Positions 1-12,324 of a DNA stretch of 64,000 nt are shown here, piece by piece. The notes under the pieces were generated by a model, which ran no database searches, was not told the DNA's origin, and saw only the letters and a program-made list of their open reading frames with translations. How positions within the stretch are numbered: the first letter of the stretch is position 1; every line of letters begins with the position of its first letter. The DNA comes from Rhododendron vialii (Eukaryota; Streptophyta; Magnoliopsida; Ericales; Ericaceae), in assembly GCF_030253575.1 (NCBI RefSeq), contig NC_080568.1, positions 9,828,501 through 9,892,500 of the forward strand, written 5' to 3'. The translations under genes and the position numbers were made by a program.

Positions 1-165
1 ACTCTCAACTGAGTAATCCCGGCAAAACCATCCCAGCTTATATAGTAGCTTACATGATCAAGCAGGTTACACTGTTTAAGATGCATAAAAATGAACTCCC
101 AAAATACAATTTCCAGAGGAAAGTATATAGCAATGTTTGCAATACGAAGGGATGATGGCACATTT

Positions 166-1561
166 TTAGTTTCCACCGCCACCACCACCGAAGAGGTAAC
201 CAAGAGAAGATCCACCACCAGGGGCAGCATGGACCTTAGTTGATGGCCGATCCTGCACCAACCAAATAAACTCACAGTGACATATTTATTCCTTGATATT
301 TACAGCAGAGAAACATTGAGGAATTTGAGTTGTAAATGTTTTATCTATGTATTTGTAATGCACACGCTCATCATGAGATCAAGTGGATGTGGGTAGTTTC
401 TTGTCCACGTTTATACCTCCAGCGGAGTGGTCTTTTGCTTACATATCGCAATTCATTTGCAGTCAATGGAAACATTCTTCTGATCAAAATGTGGGGCCAC
501 AAAACTAATAAATGAAAAGCTACAAAAAGACCATGGCAGAGTAACTCTGTGTAGTGAAGAAGATGAAGCCCAGTATGTAATACAAATGCTCAGGCATACA
601 TGGTACAAAAAGAAAAGAATATAATAACCATAAATTATGAGGACATGCGCTGTGGCCGCCAGACAGTGAAGGCAATGGGTGAACAAGATGTCAGAATCAC
701 ATTGCACTACCTATTTCAAGGATTTCATCTATACAGCCTACGTTGGCAGTTGACATTTATTCCACATGACAGGATATGGTATCAATTCATTGACGTTTAA
801 AACATGTCTAAGTTGCTTGTGCTTCAGCCCCTCTGAAGAAAAATAACAGTTCCCGCCCTAGCTTCAAGCCTAAACAAATTTTCCTAGTAAGGAAGGAGAT
901 GCAGTAAAGTAGGCAGAACAAATGTAAGAGTAGACATCTAGTGGAAACAATCTAGCACCAAGGACAAGTAGAAATATTCTGTTACCCTAAATACCATGTT
1001 ACTGATTGCCTCATTGCCCTTTCTTCTATGCTTGTTCCAGGATCCACAATGTAACTAACATAACAGGCATATGTTTTAAAACTTGTTGGAATTCTACTCC
1101 AAACCTACCAGATTTCGAAGACTTGGCACTTCATGATCTTGTCAGGATACTCATGATCAAAAGCACAGGTAGCACCTCACACGATAGGCACGAATATGTA
1201 AATGTCACTCTACTTATTTAGCATCCAAAAGAGTAGTAGATTATAAATTTTCATGACTTTAGTTTACAAGAAATTTTAGAAGTAGTTATTACGACCAGAG
1301 ACTTACTGTAATGAAATTGCCACGGTTCTGACCGTCTCCCCTGAAGTGGTTATTTGCAATGTTACTTTGTATACCAGCTGGAATCTGCTTAGTAACATCT
1401 ACGGGTTGAGAAGGAGCAGTAGTCTTTGGGGAAGGACCATTACGTACAGCTTGCCCTTCACTTGGAGCAGGTTTGTTTGCAGCAGGCTTTGGTGCCTCTC
1501 CACTCCCAAATAAATAGTCAAGTGAACTCTGTCCACCACCACTGCTGACTCCACGACCCAT
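166..1561 (-). CDS. SP1L: SPIRAL1-like microtubule-associated protein, 113 aa, 2 coding exons
   Basis: Coding exons are 1561-1307 (85 codons) and 252-166 (28 codons plus TAA). The donor is ACA|GTAAGT and the acceptor GGTGCAG|GAT, phase 0. The protein begins MGRGVSSGGGQSSLDYLFGS and ends with GGGSSLGYLFGGGG. These paired N- and C-terminal GGGxSSLxYLFG motifs are the hallmark of the SPIRAL1/SP1-like family, whose members are small plant proteins of about 110 aa that bind cortical microtubules and control anisotropic cell expansion. The middle (residues about 25-75) is Pro/Ala/Lys-rich and probably disordered. The start is the first ATG after an apparent 5' UTR splice acceptor (CATTTCTGAAG|GAGTTC). 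The window opens just downstream of the stop, inside the 3' UTR. The exon joins are my inference; the family call is secure from both motifs. Confidence 0.93.
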
Positions 1562-4470
1562 ATCAAGAACTCCTTCAGAAATGAGAAACTTAGTCCTTCA
1601 AGGGTATCATTCAGAATTCAATCAGGACCCAATCATCATAAATGAAGCAAATGTGAAGAGCGATAGCGAAACTATGATGATTGTAGGAAGTCAATTGAAA
1701 TGTAACCATCCACCGATATCTAATGCCAGATAAAGGAAACAGGCACAAGCATGATCAAAATAACTAGGTCAGGACTCAGGACCTTAAATGTATTGTCAAC
1801 TCCCAGGTCAATCTTGAGATTTTTGGGTGTCAAAAGCAGGGCTTCATACACAAGCTGTGAATATTTGCAACAACATAGAGCCAGATTGTGGATGCTCACT
1901 ATTGGCCAAATTCACTATCCCGTGTAGGCTTGTATTCCTAAGCCCGAAGGAAAATTTAGGAGTTTTTGGCAATAAATCATGTGTACTTTGTATATGTTCT
2001 GTAAATTTACATGGTGTTGCAGTTAAAATACCGCCAAGTTGGTACTTCATTCGGTTTTCAGAGGAAACCGACCTCCACAAATTTTAAAGGGACCCTTTCA
2101 AAACCTCAAAGCTCTCTTTTAGAATACCTCCTAGAGCAATAATTGACTCAACAAAAGCCATATAATTCTGTATATCTTCCGGTGCCTTGTACCTAAATTA
2201 TAGCAACCAGTAGCTACAAGGCACGTGGAATCAGCAAAGACCAAAACTATAATGTGCAAGCAGAGACTAGGGCCACAAATGGCATGCTCCAGCGTGCAGG
2301 TGTTCCCATTGACCAATTTTGTCTATAACGAGTACACAAAGGAGAACAAGGCAAAAACAGTTAAACTCATAGTAGTGGGGTCATCTGTTGGCAGTTATTG
2401 AGGAAATGCCGAAAGCACTCTAGATCATGCATGAGTAAAGAGAAGTAAGGGGCCAGAGAAAAGACCGTAAAGAAGGAGATGTGGACTAAAATAAGCAATG
2501 GTGTGGCGTGTGAACAAGCAGTGACTTGTGGCAGTTACCGCTAATGTCTTATAAACAGAGAAAGAAGAGACAGAGAGAAGGATCGAACATCATAAACAGA
2601 ACATTCATAATTCGGGAGTAAAAGTAGCAGTCATTTCAGTTCAGTTTAAGTAGTAGTTGTAGCTGCAGATAGTTGTAGAAGTAAGAAGTAATTACAGTTG
2701 TTTCTTTTGGTGCATGGAGTTATGTCATCTAATTCCAGCATTCATTATATATTTTTGGTTCTTACATTCTCCACACATTTCAAAAAAAGCCTCTTAATCG
2801 AGGGGTAAGAACCTTAACACAATCGTCTGGTGTATCTCTTTGCTCTGTATTAATTTCTGTAAAGACAAAGTTTATCTTCACTGGCACACCTGCATTATAT
2901 TTACTAATTTATCCTTCACGCAATCCAAGCCAAACAAGATGAAGAAGGCGTCAAATATCCAACATATACATAATAACACCTGGTGCATGAAAGATTTGTG
3001 ATTGTATAACTGTCAAGTTCAACCAAATCTCCAAACCCGAGCTAGGCTCAAAAGCAGCTCCTGTAAGAGTAGAATCAAAGTCTCTAAGAAGGAAATGCTA
3101 CAGGTTAAACAGTTTTTCCTTCTTTCATCTGAATCTGATCAACTACTACTTTCGTCCTCAATCAAAAGCAGCTCCTGCATAAACAATCTTATTTGCAGGC
3201 CCCAAAAATTAACTAACCAATTAGGACCCATATTTTGGCAACTGGATGGTCCAGTACAATTTAAAGGCCAGAGAGAAGCCAGTTCCCACAAAACTACTTA
3301 GATAACTACTATGACCAACTATATACATAAACTGATACACCAATATATGATCTATTCTATTTCTATATAGTATTGCGGGGAATGTTTCATGAGAAGACCC
3401 ATGGCCAACCTAAAATTGTTAAACACATGTATGTTTTTAACAATTTCAAAATCCAATTAGTCTAAGCAATAAGATAACTTAGAATTCGGAAAAACCCTAA
3501 TAGTTTGGGATCAATTGATTCTCTTCACATATCTCTCTCTCTCTACCTATATTGAGGTAAAAAAAAGTACGTTCTTCAAATCTTTTTTATTTTATCCTTT
3601 CAATTGGCGTCCATAGCATATGCACGGGCTCATGCTAGTAAAATAGAGTAAGCAAATCTATAGAGAGAGAGACCCAGGAACTGTGGTAATTGTCTAAGTG
3701 ATGTATCACTATCAGAGACACTATTAAAGCTCGATTTTTTCGTTATTTTTGCTTGGTAAGCCACCATTTAAGCTCAAACTTTTTGTGTGTGTAATGCATA
3801 GCGTCCCGAGATGGCTTGCGTGCACCTCAGACTAATCCCTACAACCCATCCCACAGTCGTTTCACACGCTTACGCATGGGGTGAGATGGCCCCAAGAGTA
3901 GCTGACAAGGAGAATCAAACCTGAGATGGAGCAAACACTTAAGTTCCAAGTCAAGACTACCAGTCTTACACCACAAATTTAGAATCGAAAAGGTACAACT
4001 CTTTCTCAGATTTTTATGCATTGGGCTTGATTTAGTTGTTTCGGACCTCATATAATTGACATAATGTCCATTATTGGCTCCTGGAATGTAATTCTCATAA
4101 TGCTTGACATTCTAAAAAAAACACTCAAATTGGTCACAAAACAGTCTTATCTCATAATTTTAGCAGCAAAATGCTACAACACATCGAAAAGAGAAACCCC
4201 ATTGGATCGAGATAACAATTGAGCACTACACCAAATCAGCGACAGAAAAAAAGTGATTAAAACGGAAAAATCAACAGCATTTTCAGCTCGACATTGAGAT
4301 GACTGAATGGGAGAGTTGATTGGTCACACATACATCAATTCGAATGCTTAACAAACAAAAGATCTAGGGTTATGGATTCGATACCTTTCTTCTCTCGGTT
4401 TGGATCTGAGGAGAAAGGGAGTGACAGCTAGAGAGAGAGAGAGAGAGAGAGAGCTGAGCTGAACTGAATG
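1562..4470 (-). other. 5' UTR and long leader intron of the SPIRAL1-like gene
   Basis: A likely untranslated first exon lies at about 4385-4460 on the minus strand. It contains a CT/GA microsatellite (4431-4452) and ends at a good donor (AGAAAG|GTATCG). The intron would run down to about 1580, roughly 2.8 kb, with no convincing coding potential inside. Leader introns with CT-rich first exons are common in constitutively expressed plant cytoskeletal genes. The stretch 2370-2850 has LTR-like base composition and a TATA-like TCTTATAAACAG, but no bounded element could be shown. Confidence 0.5.
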
Positions 4471-4520
4471 TATTTGTATGAACAAATGCACTGTTGCCAC
4501 GCCCACTTTTACTACTATAC

Positions 4521-4872
4521 GGCCGGTTTGGCCTAAAAAAAAGCCGAATTATTTTTTCCGCCCTATTCAAAATTCTCACTTTTCTTAGTTTTGCATCAAT
4601 TATTTTGGGAATACTAATTCGAAAGTAAAAAATTATGGTTAAAATTTTAAAGAAGTTCACTAAAGACGAAAGTAATTCAAAATAGACAAATTTTTTTATT
4701 CATTTTTATCTTTATTCAAAAAATAATTTTATTTATAATTTTTTTACTTTTTAGATTTTTTTCGTCGAGACGAAACTATAGTCTACAAAAATAGCATAAA
4801 ACTAACAAATATAGAAAATTTTGAATAAAAACAAAAAAAAATTGACTTTTTTTTGTTTGGCTAAACCGGCCC
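4521..4872. mobile_element. MITE with GGCCGGTTTRGCC termini
   Basis: The left end reads GGCCGGTTTGGCC and the right end, reverse complemented, GGGCCGGTTTAGCC. The interior is very AT-rich with no coding potential, about 350 bp. ATAC flanks both sides, which may be a short target duplication. The ends resemble the GGGCC-GTTTGG termini of Tourist/PIF-Harbinger MITEs, although the flank is not the usual 3-bp TWA. The superfamily is therefore tentative. Confidence 0.55.
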
Positions 4873-5586
4873 ATACGTATGGCTAGAGGTGATAAACAAC
4901 CTAAACGAACCGAACAGTTCAAGACACAGGTTAAAAACACAACTTCAAATACAATTGCATTCAGAGTTGTTCGATATATCCAGAGCTATTTGACGCACGA
5001 GAACTCACTCTACATGGGAGGGCTCTCCAATCACAGTTATGGAGGGGAGTTGTGTTAATTTTTTTCTCCCCAAGAAATTCATACGTTTTAATGCCATCTT
5101 TGTATTGTTCCTGTTTTTTGTTTAAATCATTCTACTTACACATCCACTCACACACCCCCACTCACAATAGGGGTGAAGTCCACACATACTACAGGCCTGT
5201 TTGGACAAAAAAGTCTAAGTGGTTTATTTTTTGTCCTTATTCAAATTTTTTTCATATTACTTGGCTTATCATCATTTTTTTGGGATTATTGCATTCTCAT
5301 GACAAGAGGAATCTAAAAACTAATAAATTTTGATCGAAATCCAATTTTTTTTGATTAAAACGAAAAAATTGGCTTATTGGCTTATTTTCGTTTTTATGTG
5401 GCTTTATTTGGCTGGAAGCCATTGGCTTTTTTAGAACAACCCCTACATACCCAGTGTGTGGGACCTACCTTTATTGTGGATGTGGAGTTAGAATTTTCGT
5501 TTTGGTTTAGTTGTGATCTGTTTCAGTATGAATACAAAAATATTTTTGCGTTTAAATACAATGCTATGAGATAACGTCGTCAGTAA
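4873..5586. other. Intergenic, with a decayed MITE-like stretch
   Basis: No gene seen. Position 5192 onward (AGGCCTGTTTGGAC) resembles a Tourist-type end, followed by AT-rich sequence to about 5440. A matching right terminus is not clear. Confidence 0.35.
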
Positions 5587-5658
5587 GCCTCCGTAGCATA
5601 GTGGTAGTGCGTTCGCTTCGTAAGCGAAAGGTCGCGAGTTCGATCCTCGCCGGGGGCT
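5587..5658 (+). tRNA. tRNA-Thr (anticodon CGU)
   Basis: This is a 72-nt cloverleaf. The acceptor stem GCCTCCG pairs with CGGGGGC, followed by discriminator T (5658). The D arm is closed by GCA/TGC. The anticodon stem is TTCGC/GCGAA, with loop TTCGTAA giving anticodon CGT. The variable loop is followed by T stem GCGAG/CTCGC around TTCGATC. The internal A and B boxes (TAGCATAGTGG and GTTCGATCC) are intact. No CCA is encoded, as expected for a nuclear gene, and a T-run downstream near 5710 could serve as Pol III terminator. It agrees with known plant nuclear tRNA-Thr(CGU). Confidence 0.95.
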
Positions 5659-5730
5659 CCTCCTGTTCTCCACTTATGATGAAAGAATTTGGGTCCGTCT
5701 CCCATTATCTTTTTCCACTTTGTCTTAAAA

Positions 5731-5956
5731 CCCCGTTCTAGAACGGAAAATAAATTTTTATTTTTTAAGAAAGCACAAAAATAATGGGCTAATTGAAATC
5801 TAAAAATATGCATATTGATTTTATTTGAAAGATCTCGATGAGATCTTTTATATGGTGTAAAAAAATCAAAAAATCATTTTTATTTGCATTATTTTTAAGT
5901 TTAAAAATGTGAAATAAGTACTTATTTTTTAATAAGGTGTTGTGAAACCAGACCTT
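5731..5956. mobile_element. Degraded copy of the GTTCCAC Tourist-like MITE family
   Basis: The core around 5826-5865 (GAAAGATCT, then GAGATCTTTTATATGGTGT) is shared with the better-preserved copies at 27062-27302 and, inverted, 42531-42767. Its ends have diverged and no target duplication was found. It lies just downstream of the tRNA-Thr gene. Confidence 0.4.
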
Positions 5957-6160
5957 ATTAATACATCTTGCATTCTGCGAATAACAAATCTTATTCCATA
6001 AATTTTTTTTCACTTGATACGATTTCTCAGGGGAAATAATTTTAGTAGACTAATGGTAAAAGATTAGGGAATATTTTTTAAAGGTTAAAATCATGCATAA
6101 GTTATAGCAGCTAATTAATGCACAAGATACTTTATTTTGGTTACGCAAATATATATATAT

Positions 6161-6267
6161 AGGGGCCGGTTCCATGGACATAACGAATAACACAACATTT
6201 GCGATATAATAATAATCAGAGTCTCACGCGAAATTTGCATCAAATGTTATGTCCATAGAGGCAGACC
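6161..6267. mobile_element. Short MITE (about 107 bp)
   Basis: The left end AGGGGCCGGTTCCATGGACA is matched by the reverse complement of the right end, AGGTCTGCCTCTATGGACAT, over about 24 bp. The spacer of about 55 bp is noncoding. It sits between TA-rich flanks (tatatat / tatatac), so the exact target duplication cannot be read. Confidence 0.6.
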
Positions 6268-6473
6268 TTATATACATCAATCAATCCCATATATACCCTA
6301 ATTAAGCAAACCATTGAATCGTTGGAATAGGTAAATTCGATGGATGGCAATTATTCTCTCCATACGCCTCACCCTATGTGTAGCGTGACACAACCGAATG
6401 CAATTTTAACTTGGAAAGGTAGGCTTTGCTTGTTCTTTATTGATAATATGAAAATACAAGAATTATATACGAT

Positions 6474-6945
6474 GGGGAGATAGAGCACGGACACGAAACA
6501 CGATAACACGACACGAACCGGATACAAAGTTAACAGGTTAAGGTTGGACATTTTTGACACGAAACATGAAAATAACACGACTCGAGAACACAAATTCTAA
6601 ATGGTTCGGGTTCGGGTTGAACACGCGAGACACGAAATTGACACGACCAACACGGTTACTAATCTGTGTCACCCATTAACACGTACATATATATATAATA
6701 TATGGTACATCTGTAATTCTATATAGAGTTGGGCAACAGACACGATAATACGACACGAATCGGACACGAAGTTAACGGTTTAGGGTTGAGCATTTCTAAC
6801 ACGAAACATGAAAATGACACGACTCGAGAAGCACGAATTCTAAATGGGTCGGGTTCGGATTGGGTGATTTGTAACACGAACTCAACTGATACGATACGAA
6901 TACGACCCGACATGACTAATGACTTGTTACCCAGGTCCGGAGAGA
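6474..6945. repeat. Two diverged direct copies of an ACACGA-rich dispersed repeat
   Basis: Copy 1 (about 6474-6690) and copy 2 (about 6727-6945) share the same order of motifs: an ACACGATAAYACGACACGAA block, a GTTAACRGGTTWAGG block, ACACGAAACATGAAAA, ACGACTCGAGAA and GGGTTCGG. Identity is roughly 75-80% by eye. Such GACACGACACGA repeats are common in eudicot genomes as parts of non-autonomous elements. No gene is seen. The spacing of about 253 bp suggests tandem duplication or adjacent insertion. Confidence 0.55.
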
Positions 6946-7204
6946 CAACTAGAACTGACAAACAAAAACCAACCAAAAAGCGAACACCCGGCCACTAGGA
7001 TAAAAAACAGAAGAATATCAAACAGCGCCCATTTCAGTACATGAGCACACAACGCTAGCTGCTTTGCTTGTTGAAGAATAATTGTCGTCGGGATGGAGGA
7101 AGAACTTGCTTATATAGAGAGTGGTGCTAAATTATTGTAAGTTTTTACTTTTGCTTCAACAACCATTGACATCAACAAAAATATCACCCTTTTGCACTCG
7201 CAAT

Positions 7205-7385
7205 TAGGGGTGTTCAAGAAAACCGTTCGAACCGTAAAATCGATCCGATCCGGACCGAATCGTCCTATTTGGTCCGGTTCTGTGGTCAGGTTATGGTTCC
7301 AAAAAAATAAAAACCGTTAATTTTGGTTCGGTTACTGGTTCTCAATTAAAGAACCATGGTTATAACCGGACCGGACCGTTTAGAA

Positions 7386-7423
<38 letters not shown>

Positions 7424-7831
7424 TATATATAAATATGTGTGTAATTTGGTAGGTTAATCTTTTTCTTGCTAAACTTACTTTATTTAGAGATGAAATCTTA
7501 TTTGTTAGGAAAGCTTTTATTTTCGTCCTTCCTTTTCTATTCTAGTAGATTACCTTCCTATTCTTTCAAATCTTTACAACCTTATTTAACATATTAGTCT
7601 TTATAATTTCAATCTCACGTCTCTCTTTCTCACACACCGGTGATAGGTTTGGATGCTAATTGGATAGAACCGGAACCGAACCAAAATCGGCCCGGTTTTG
7701 TGGTTTGGTTCTGGTTAGGTTTCATGCATATATTGGTTAGGTTATGGTTCCTAATTTTCTAAAACCGTTTGAAATGGTCCGATTATTGATTTTCTAGAGA
7801 ATCGGACCAATCCGAACTGTGTATACCCATA
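7205..7831. mobile_element. Non-autonomous hAT element with 8-bp target duplication
   Basis: CTCGCAAT occurs on both sides (7197-7204 and 7832-7839), an exact 8-bp target duplication as hAT transposons make. The left terminus is TAGGGGTGTTCA and the right, reverse complemented, TATGGGTATACA, 9 of 12 matching. The 627-bp body is full of CCGGTTCGGTT/GGACCGAA-type short repeats and has an AT microsatellite at about 7388-7419. There is no transposase open frame. The mismatched termini suggest an old copy. Confidence 0.85.
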
Positions 7832-7890
7832 CTCGCAATCCTTCAAAAGTTAATAATTTAAAAGTTATTTCATTGGCAAGGTCTATACAT

Positions 7891-8020
7891 TCTTTTTTTT
7901 TTCTCGGCAAAACAGAACTTTTATAAATACTCGAACGGATACATCAAGGAGACTCAAGCACAGAAAGATTACCAGAAGAAAACAAAAGGAGCAACTAACC
8001 AAAACCCTCCAACAAAAAGT
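7891..8020 (-). mobile_element. Possible LINE 3' tail
   Basis: On the minus strand the segment ends ...GAGTATTTATAAAAGTT CTGTTTTGCCGAG followed by an A-run (the T-run at 7891-7900 on plus). This arrangement is typical of the 3' ends of plant L1-type LINEs. Only the tail is present and no reverse-transcriptase coding is seen. Confidence is limited by its short length. Confidence 0.35.
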
Positions 8021-10044
8021 TGGATGACAATCACCTCACCCCCAACATACCGTTCTGTTTTATTATATAGGTTTACCGTTCTATTTTATTATTATTATAT
8101 GGGTTTGAAAATAGAAGGCTGCAATATCTTTATGGAACTTCGAAAAAAATTAACAACTTTGCTACAAACACATAAAAAAATGCACTCACAAGATAGGTGG
8201 GGGTTACACACACTGCACACCTCCGGGTTTTTTTTTCCCATAAATATGTAACAAATTCAGTCACATAAGACAAAATGGATGTTTGTGAAAAATTATTTTG
8301 ACATATTTTTATATTTTAACTTCTAAAAATCAGTTTAGAATGTTTGGCAAAAATTCTAGATATTTGATTTTTAAGATCTACAGATTCTGAGAACCTGAAA
8401 AAGGAAAAATTTCTCAAAATTCAAAGCTGGGGTTAGATAGCTTTTGGGTATTTGCAACACAGATTCTCAAAAAAAGGATAAAATTCTCAAAATCTCGCAG
8501 CTGCAACAAATAGGTTTGTCAACTTCTACTAAACTCTGAAATCTAAAACTTAGAGCAGAATCTGAAACTAAAATTTGAACTGCGGAATCAATTCAATCTC
8601 CGCTTTCAAAATATGTATGTCATCATCCTAACTCTTTCAAAAAGTATACTCTGAACAGTAAATCGTGACATCTGTTTATGATTATTATACATACCACTTT
8701 ATTTTATTTTACAGATAATGCTTTTTTATTTCACATTTCCGGCTCTTCATAAAAGAAATTCATATAATTTACTATGTACATTAGAAAGAAAAATCTAAAT
8801 TTAAAAAAGATCAAACCTCCCATTTTCTCTCTCTCCTTTTTATTGAAATAAGAATTACAAATTAGTTTTTAAAAAAAACTTTTAAACGTGATGCACGGCG
8901 TCATCAAGAAGATAGAAATTTCATTCTTTTTTTAGCCCTATAATTTATTGTTGTTCTTCCAATAATAAAATGTAGTGATTTGATGCTTTTCTATTTTAGA
9001 GTTTATGTTACAGATTGTGCTCCAAGCAACACATTTAATGCAGCAATAAATCATTTAATTAGATTCGAGTAACCCCAAAGAAGGAAAATCCAATGGGCAT
9101 GCCAGCTCACACCATAAAAAAAGGGAAACTTTTTCCCATAGTATTCACGGCTTCGCACAATTTCATCCGTCTATCTCGACAATCACTGGTAGAGATATGT
9201 TTTTAAATTTTACCGATCAAATATATTTTTTACCGGTCAAAATTAATTTTTAATCTGGATCGTTCAAAATACTTTTAGATGCGCTAGATCCAGCTCTGTA
9301 AAACTTAGTTTACGGAGCCTCTGTATTTTTACCGACATCAAATAAAAATAATGATTAAAAAAAAAAACAAACATCTTTCAGTGAATCACAGCGAGGTGCC
9401 AACAACTTCGGAGTTCGGAGAAACACGAATGCACAGAATCCTGGCAATGCAAATCACATATACCACCCCCTAGGTTTCTCTTCGATGAAAATTACCCATG
9501 AGGTTCTGGGAATTGCACTAGTTTTCCTTGTAAGAGTTTGTCTGTTGATTTCTTGGGAGGGAGAAATGAAGTTACTATTAAACTTCCATGCTAAATAAAG
9601 GACCTTGTTTAATCACTCATCCATCTTCAGCTTTTTAAACTTTCTCTTCCTCGGACCATTGAATCTGGTTTTTTTCAATTCCTTCGTCCCTCATCACCAT
9701 TCACTTGACCAAATGCAGCTCCTTTCACACCCTTCCATGGTTAACTGACCATCCAAATTTTATTTATTTTTTGCTTAGAATACATGTAAATTTTTTGAAC
9801 TAGCCTTACTTTAAACACCCAATCCAATTGTCAATGAACACCCAACCCAAATGTTAATGAACACCCACCCCAAAAATAGCCCACAAATTAACCCACTTGA
9901 AATTGAAAGCTCAAATTTCAGCCCACTAACCCAATTTCAGCAATAACAAAATGAAAAAAGAAAAAAAGAAAAGGAATGAACAAATAGAAAAAAAATACAA
10001 AAGACCTTCGATCTCGTTCCTCCATGGCTCTCTGTTTGTTTATA
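8021..10044. other. Intergenic, no gene seen
   Basis: AT-rich spacer. The stretch 8250-8600 has repeated AAATTCTAGA/GATTCTCA-type words similar to 46160-46325, so it is probably an old MITE. Around 9790-9930 the word AACACCCAAYCC is repeated several times. No open frame with plausible coding content was seen. Confidence 0.4.
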
Positions 10045-10282
10045 CTCCCTCCGTCCCAATTTAAATGCTCCTTACGGAAGACTGTGTAACTTTGACCTCA
10101 AAAAATAAAGTACTTTCAGAATTAATTTTTAACTTTGTTTTGCATCGTTCAAAAGATACTTTAAAACAGTGCAAAAAAGTTTCAAAAAAAATTATGAAAA
10201 ATACAATTTTTTTCACAAATTTTTTTGAAAGTCAAAATGACACGACTTTATATATGGAGCATTTAAAATGAGACGAAAAAGG
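10045..10282. mobile_element. Stowaway MITE (decayed right end)
   Basis: It begins CTCCCTCCGTCCCAATTTAA after a TA (10043-10044). It ends with a diverged inverted copy (GGAGCATTTAAAATGAGACG) before TA (10283-10284). CTCCCTCCGTCCC plus a TA target duplication is the Stowaway/Tc1-mariner signature. The element is 238 bp and noncoding. Confidence 0.8.
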
Positions 10283-10284
10283 TA

Positions 10285-11646
10285 TATAGTTGTGGTTTCT
10301 TGAGATAGTATATTGCAATTTCTGAATACCCTCCTGGAGCCGCCACTGCACCTGGCCACCTTCTCCTCCTGCCACTGCTATTTTTTCCCTCCTAACAGCA
10401 CTACCATTGTCCATATTTATCTCACATCTTTCCCGTTATTGCTACCACCATTTTACCTTTTGATATCATACTAAAATAAAATACACCCAAAAAAATTTCA
10501 TTAACAACAAACTAATACGCTTATAACCCCTACTATCTTTGAAACTACTTGTTAATGTGCAAAGGGAAGAAAGGTGAGATAACCAAAGGAGGTTCACATC
10601 ACTTCACTTCAGTCTCCATAGAAACAAGGTCTATAGTAATGGTAACAATTTTAGGATTGTTAGTATATATTCCTAAGCATAACCCAAATCCCCCTTCCTC
10701 AAAACAACCATTTTGCCACTAAAATCACGTTGTTGCCATCGATGTCCTGCACCAATCTTTTGAATCCACATTATCTCGCCCTTGAAACTCTAATATAAAA
10801 TTTTCTGTAACTCCTATAAAACAAGATCGCCACACTACAATTGATGAAAATTATTTAATAGGGCGGTAAAGGACTCCAATGAGAGATAGAAGACAGGGAG
10901 ACAAAATAAACATCATTCAACCTATAATCTTTGACTTGCTCCCATTGTTATATCTTTAACCTTCGAAGCTTTTATTGATATTTTCTGGAATTTAATTACT
11001 TGATTACTTTAATTTCATTGCAACAATTGAATTGAAAAATCTTGTAAGATTGTAAACCATGTAAGACTATAAACTCCACTATGGTAGAGCACAGTAAACT
11101 CAAAATAATACTATACATGGGGTTTATGTTTGGCACATATGTATGTACATTCGTATACATGTATATGTTCCTATTATTTATATACCAAAGTATACATCCT
11201 CTACAACTGCCGAGGAGAGATGATATGTATCACGTACACCCAGTCTTTTTGAATAGCTAGAATAGAGGTTATTCAAAATCGGTATCATGATAAAATAGGT
11301 TTAACTGTATTGTAAGTGAAGTACGGAGGTAGAGGTAATGGTTTTAATGTAGTTTTGAGTAACAATTACGGAGTAAATGAACGTTCAGATATAACAAGGG
11401 GAAAACATAACTTAGAGTTGGTGTTTCATTGATGAATCCTAATTCGCCGATATTGTCAAATTATGTCACTTGTCCTATATGACTACTGACAACTAGTCAT
11501 TGGAGGAAATTGAATTGTTATTACAAATCTCAAAGAAAAGGACATAACGACCCTAACCACATAAGTACTAGTGTGATAATTAGAAACTTAAGGGACCTCG
11601 GTGTACATGTAACCTTTCTCGGGGCAAATCCCGGGTTGTAAAGACA
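10285..11646. other. Intergenic, no gene seen
   Basis: Noncoding AT-rich sequence between the two Stowaway elements. No open frame or RNA gene could be supported. Confidence 0.4.
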
Positions 11647-11648
11647 TA

Positions 11649-11884
11649 CTCCCTCCGTCCCAATTTACTTGTTTCAGTTCTATTCTAACTGGATTAAAAA
11701 ACTAGTTATATCTTTAAATTGGTAATGAATTTTATATCCAATATGGATCTTGTTTGATAGATCTCGATTTGTTCTATAATACAATGTTTTCAAAATCACC
11801 TAAAACATTATAAATTACAAGATATAATCAATTGAAAAGTGGCACGAACTCCAAAAAGTGACAACTAAATTGGGACGGAGGGAG
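11649..11884. mobile_element. Intact-looking Stowaway MITE
   Basis: The termini CTCCCTCCGTCCCAATTTA and TAAATTGGGACGGAGGGAG are near-perfect inverted repeats, flanked by TA on both sides (11647-11648, 11885-11886). It is 236 bp, noncoding and clearly younger than the copy at 10045. It lies about 600 bp upstream of the G3BP-like gene's TATA box. Confidence 0.92.
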
Positions 11885-12299
11885 TAATAATAAAGCCAAA
11901 TCCATCGTTTTTTATTGTGGACCAACGATTCGCTAAATACACTACGCGATTGTAGTGTGTTTTGGTACACTACACAACGATCTTATTATTTTAATCTAAA
12001 TCGTTCAGCTTATAAAATTTATTGAAAATAATATAGTATTAAAAATTAAATCAATCAAGCATCAATAACCCATTAATTAAGTTAGATTGTCTTACAGATT
12101 ATTATTGATATTATACCGACCCATCCATTTTTCGTATAACAAACATTGTCCGATCAAGGGGCTAACAATACCCGACCAACTCATTTATTTTTCCATTCCG
12201 TCTACTAGTGAACCGAGCAATTTAGATCACAACAAAAAGATTTCGATGAAGCATACCGAAACGGACTATAGAAAAGCCTCGCCGGAGGCCGTGCAGCAC

Positions 12300-12324
12300 G
12301 CTGTGCAGCACGATGCTGCACAGC
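12300..12324. other. Perfect 11-bp inverted repeat (hairpin) in the G3BP-like promoter
   Basis: GCTGTGCAGCA and TGCTGCACAGC are separated by only CGA. GTGCAGCACG just upstream (12291-12300) adds a partial extra repeat. It lies about 145 bp upstream of the TATA box. It could be a protein-binding dyad or chance; the sequence alone cannot tell. Confidence 0.5.

Noticed and set aside
2388-2767. Possible solo LTR (TGTTGGCAGTTATTG ... GGTTCTTACA) in the SPIRAL1-like leader intron
   Set aside because: It has a TATA-like word and TG/CA-like ends, but the flanks show no 5-bp target duplication and no second copy is in the window.
5488-5813. Minus-strand open frames across the tRNA-Thr gene
   Set aside because: They are translated tRNA antisense; such frames are frequent annotation artefacts.
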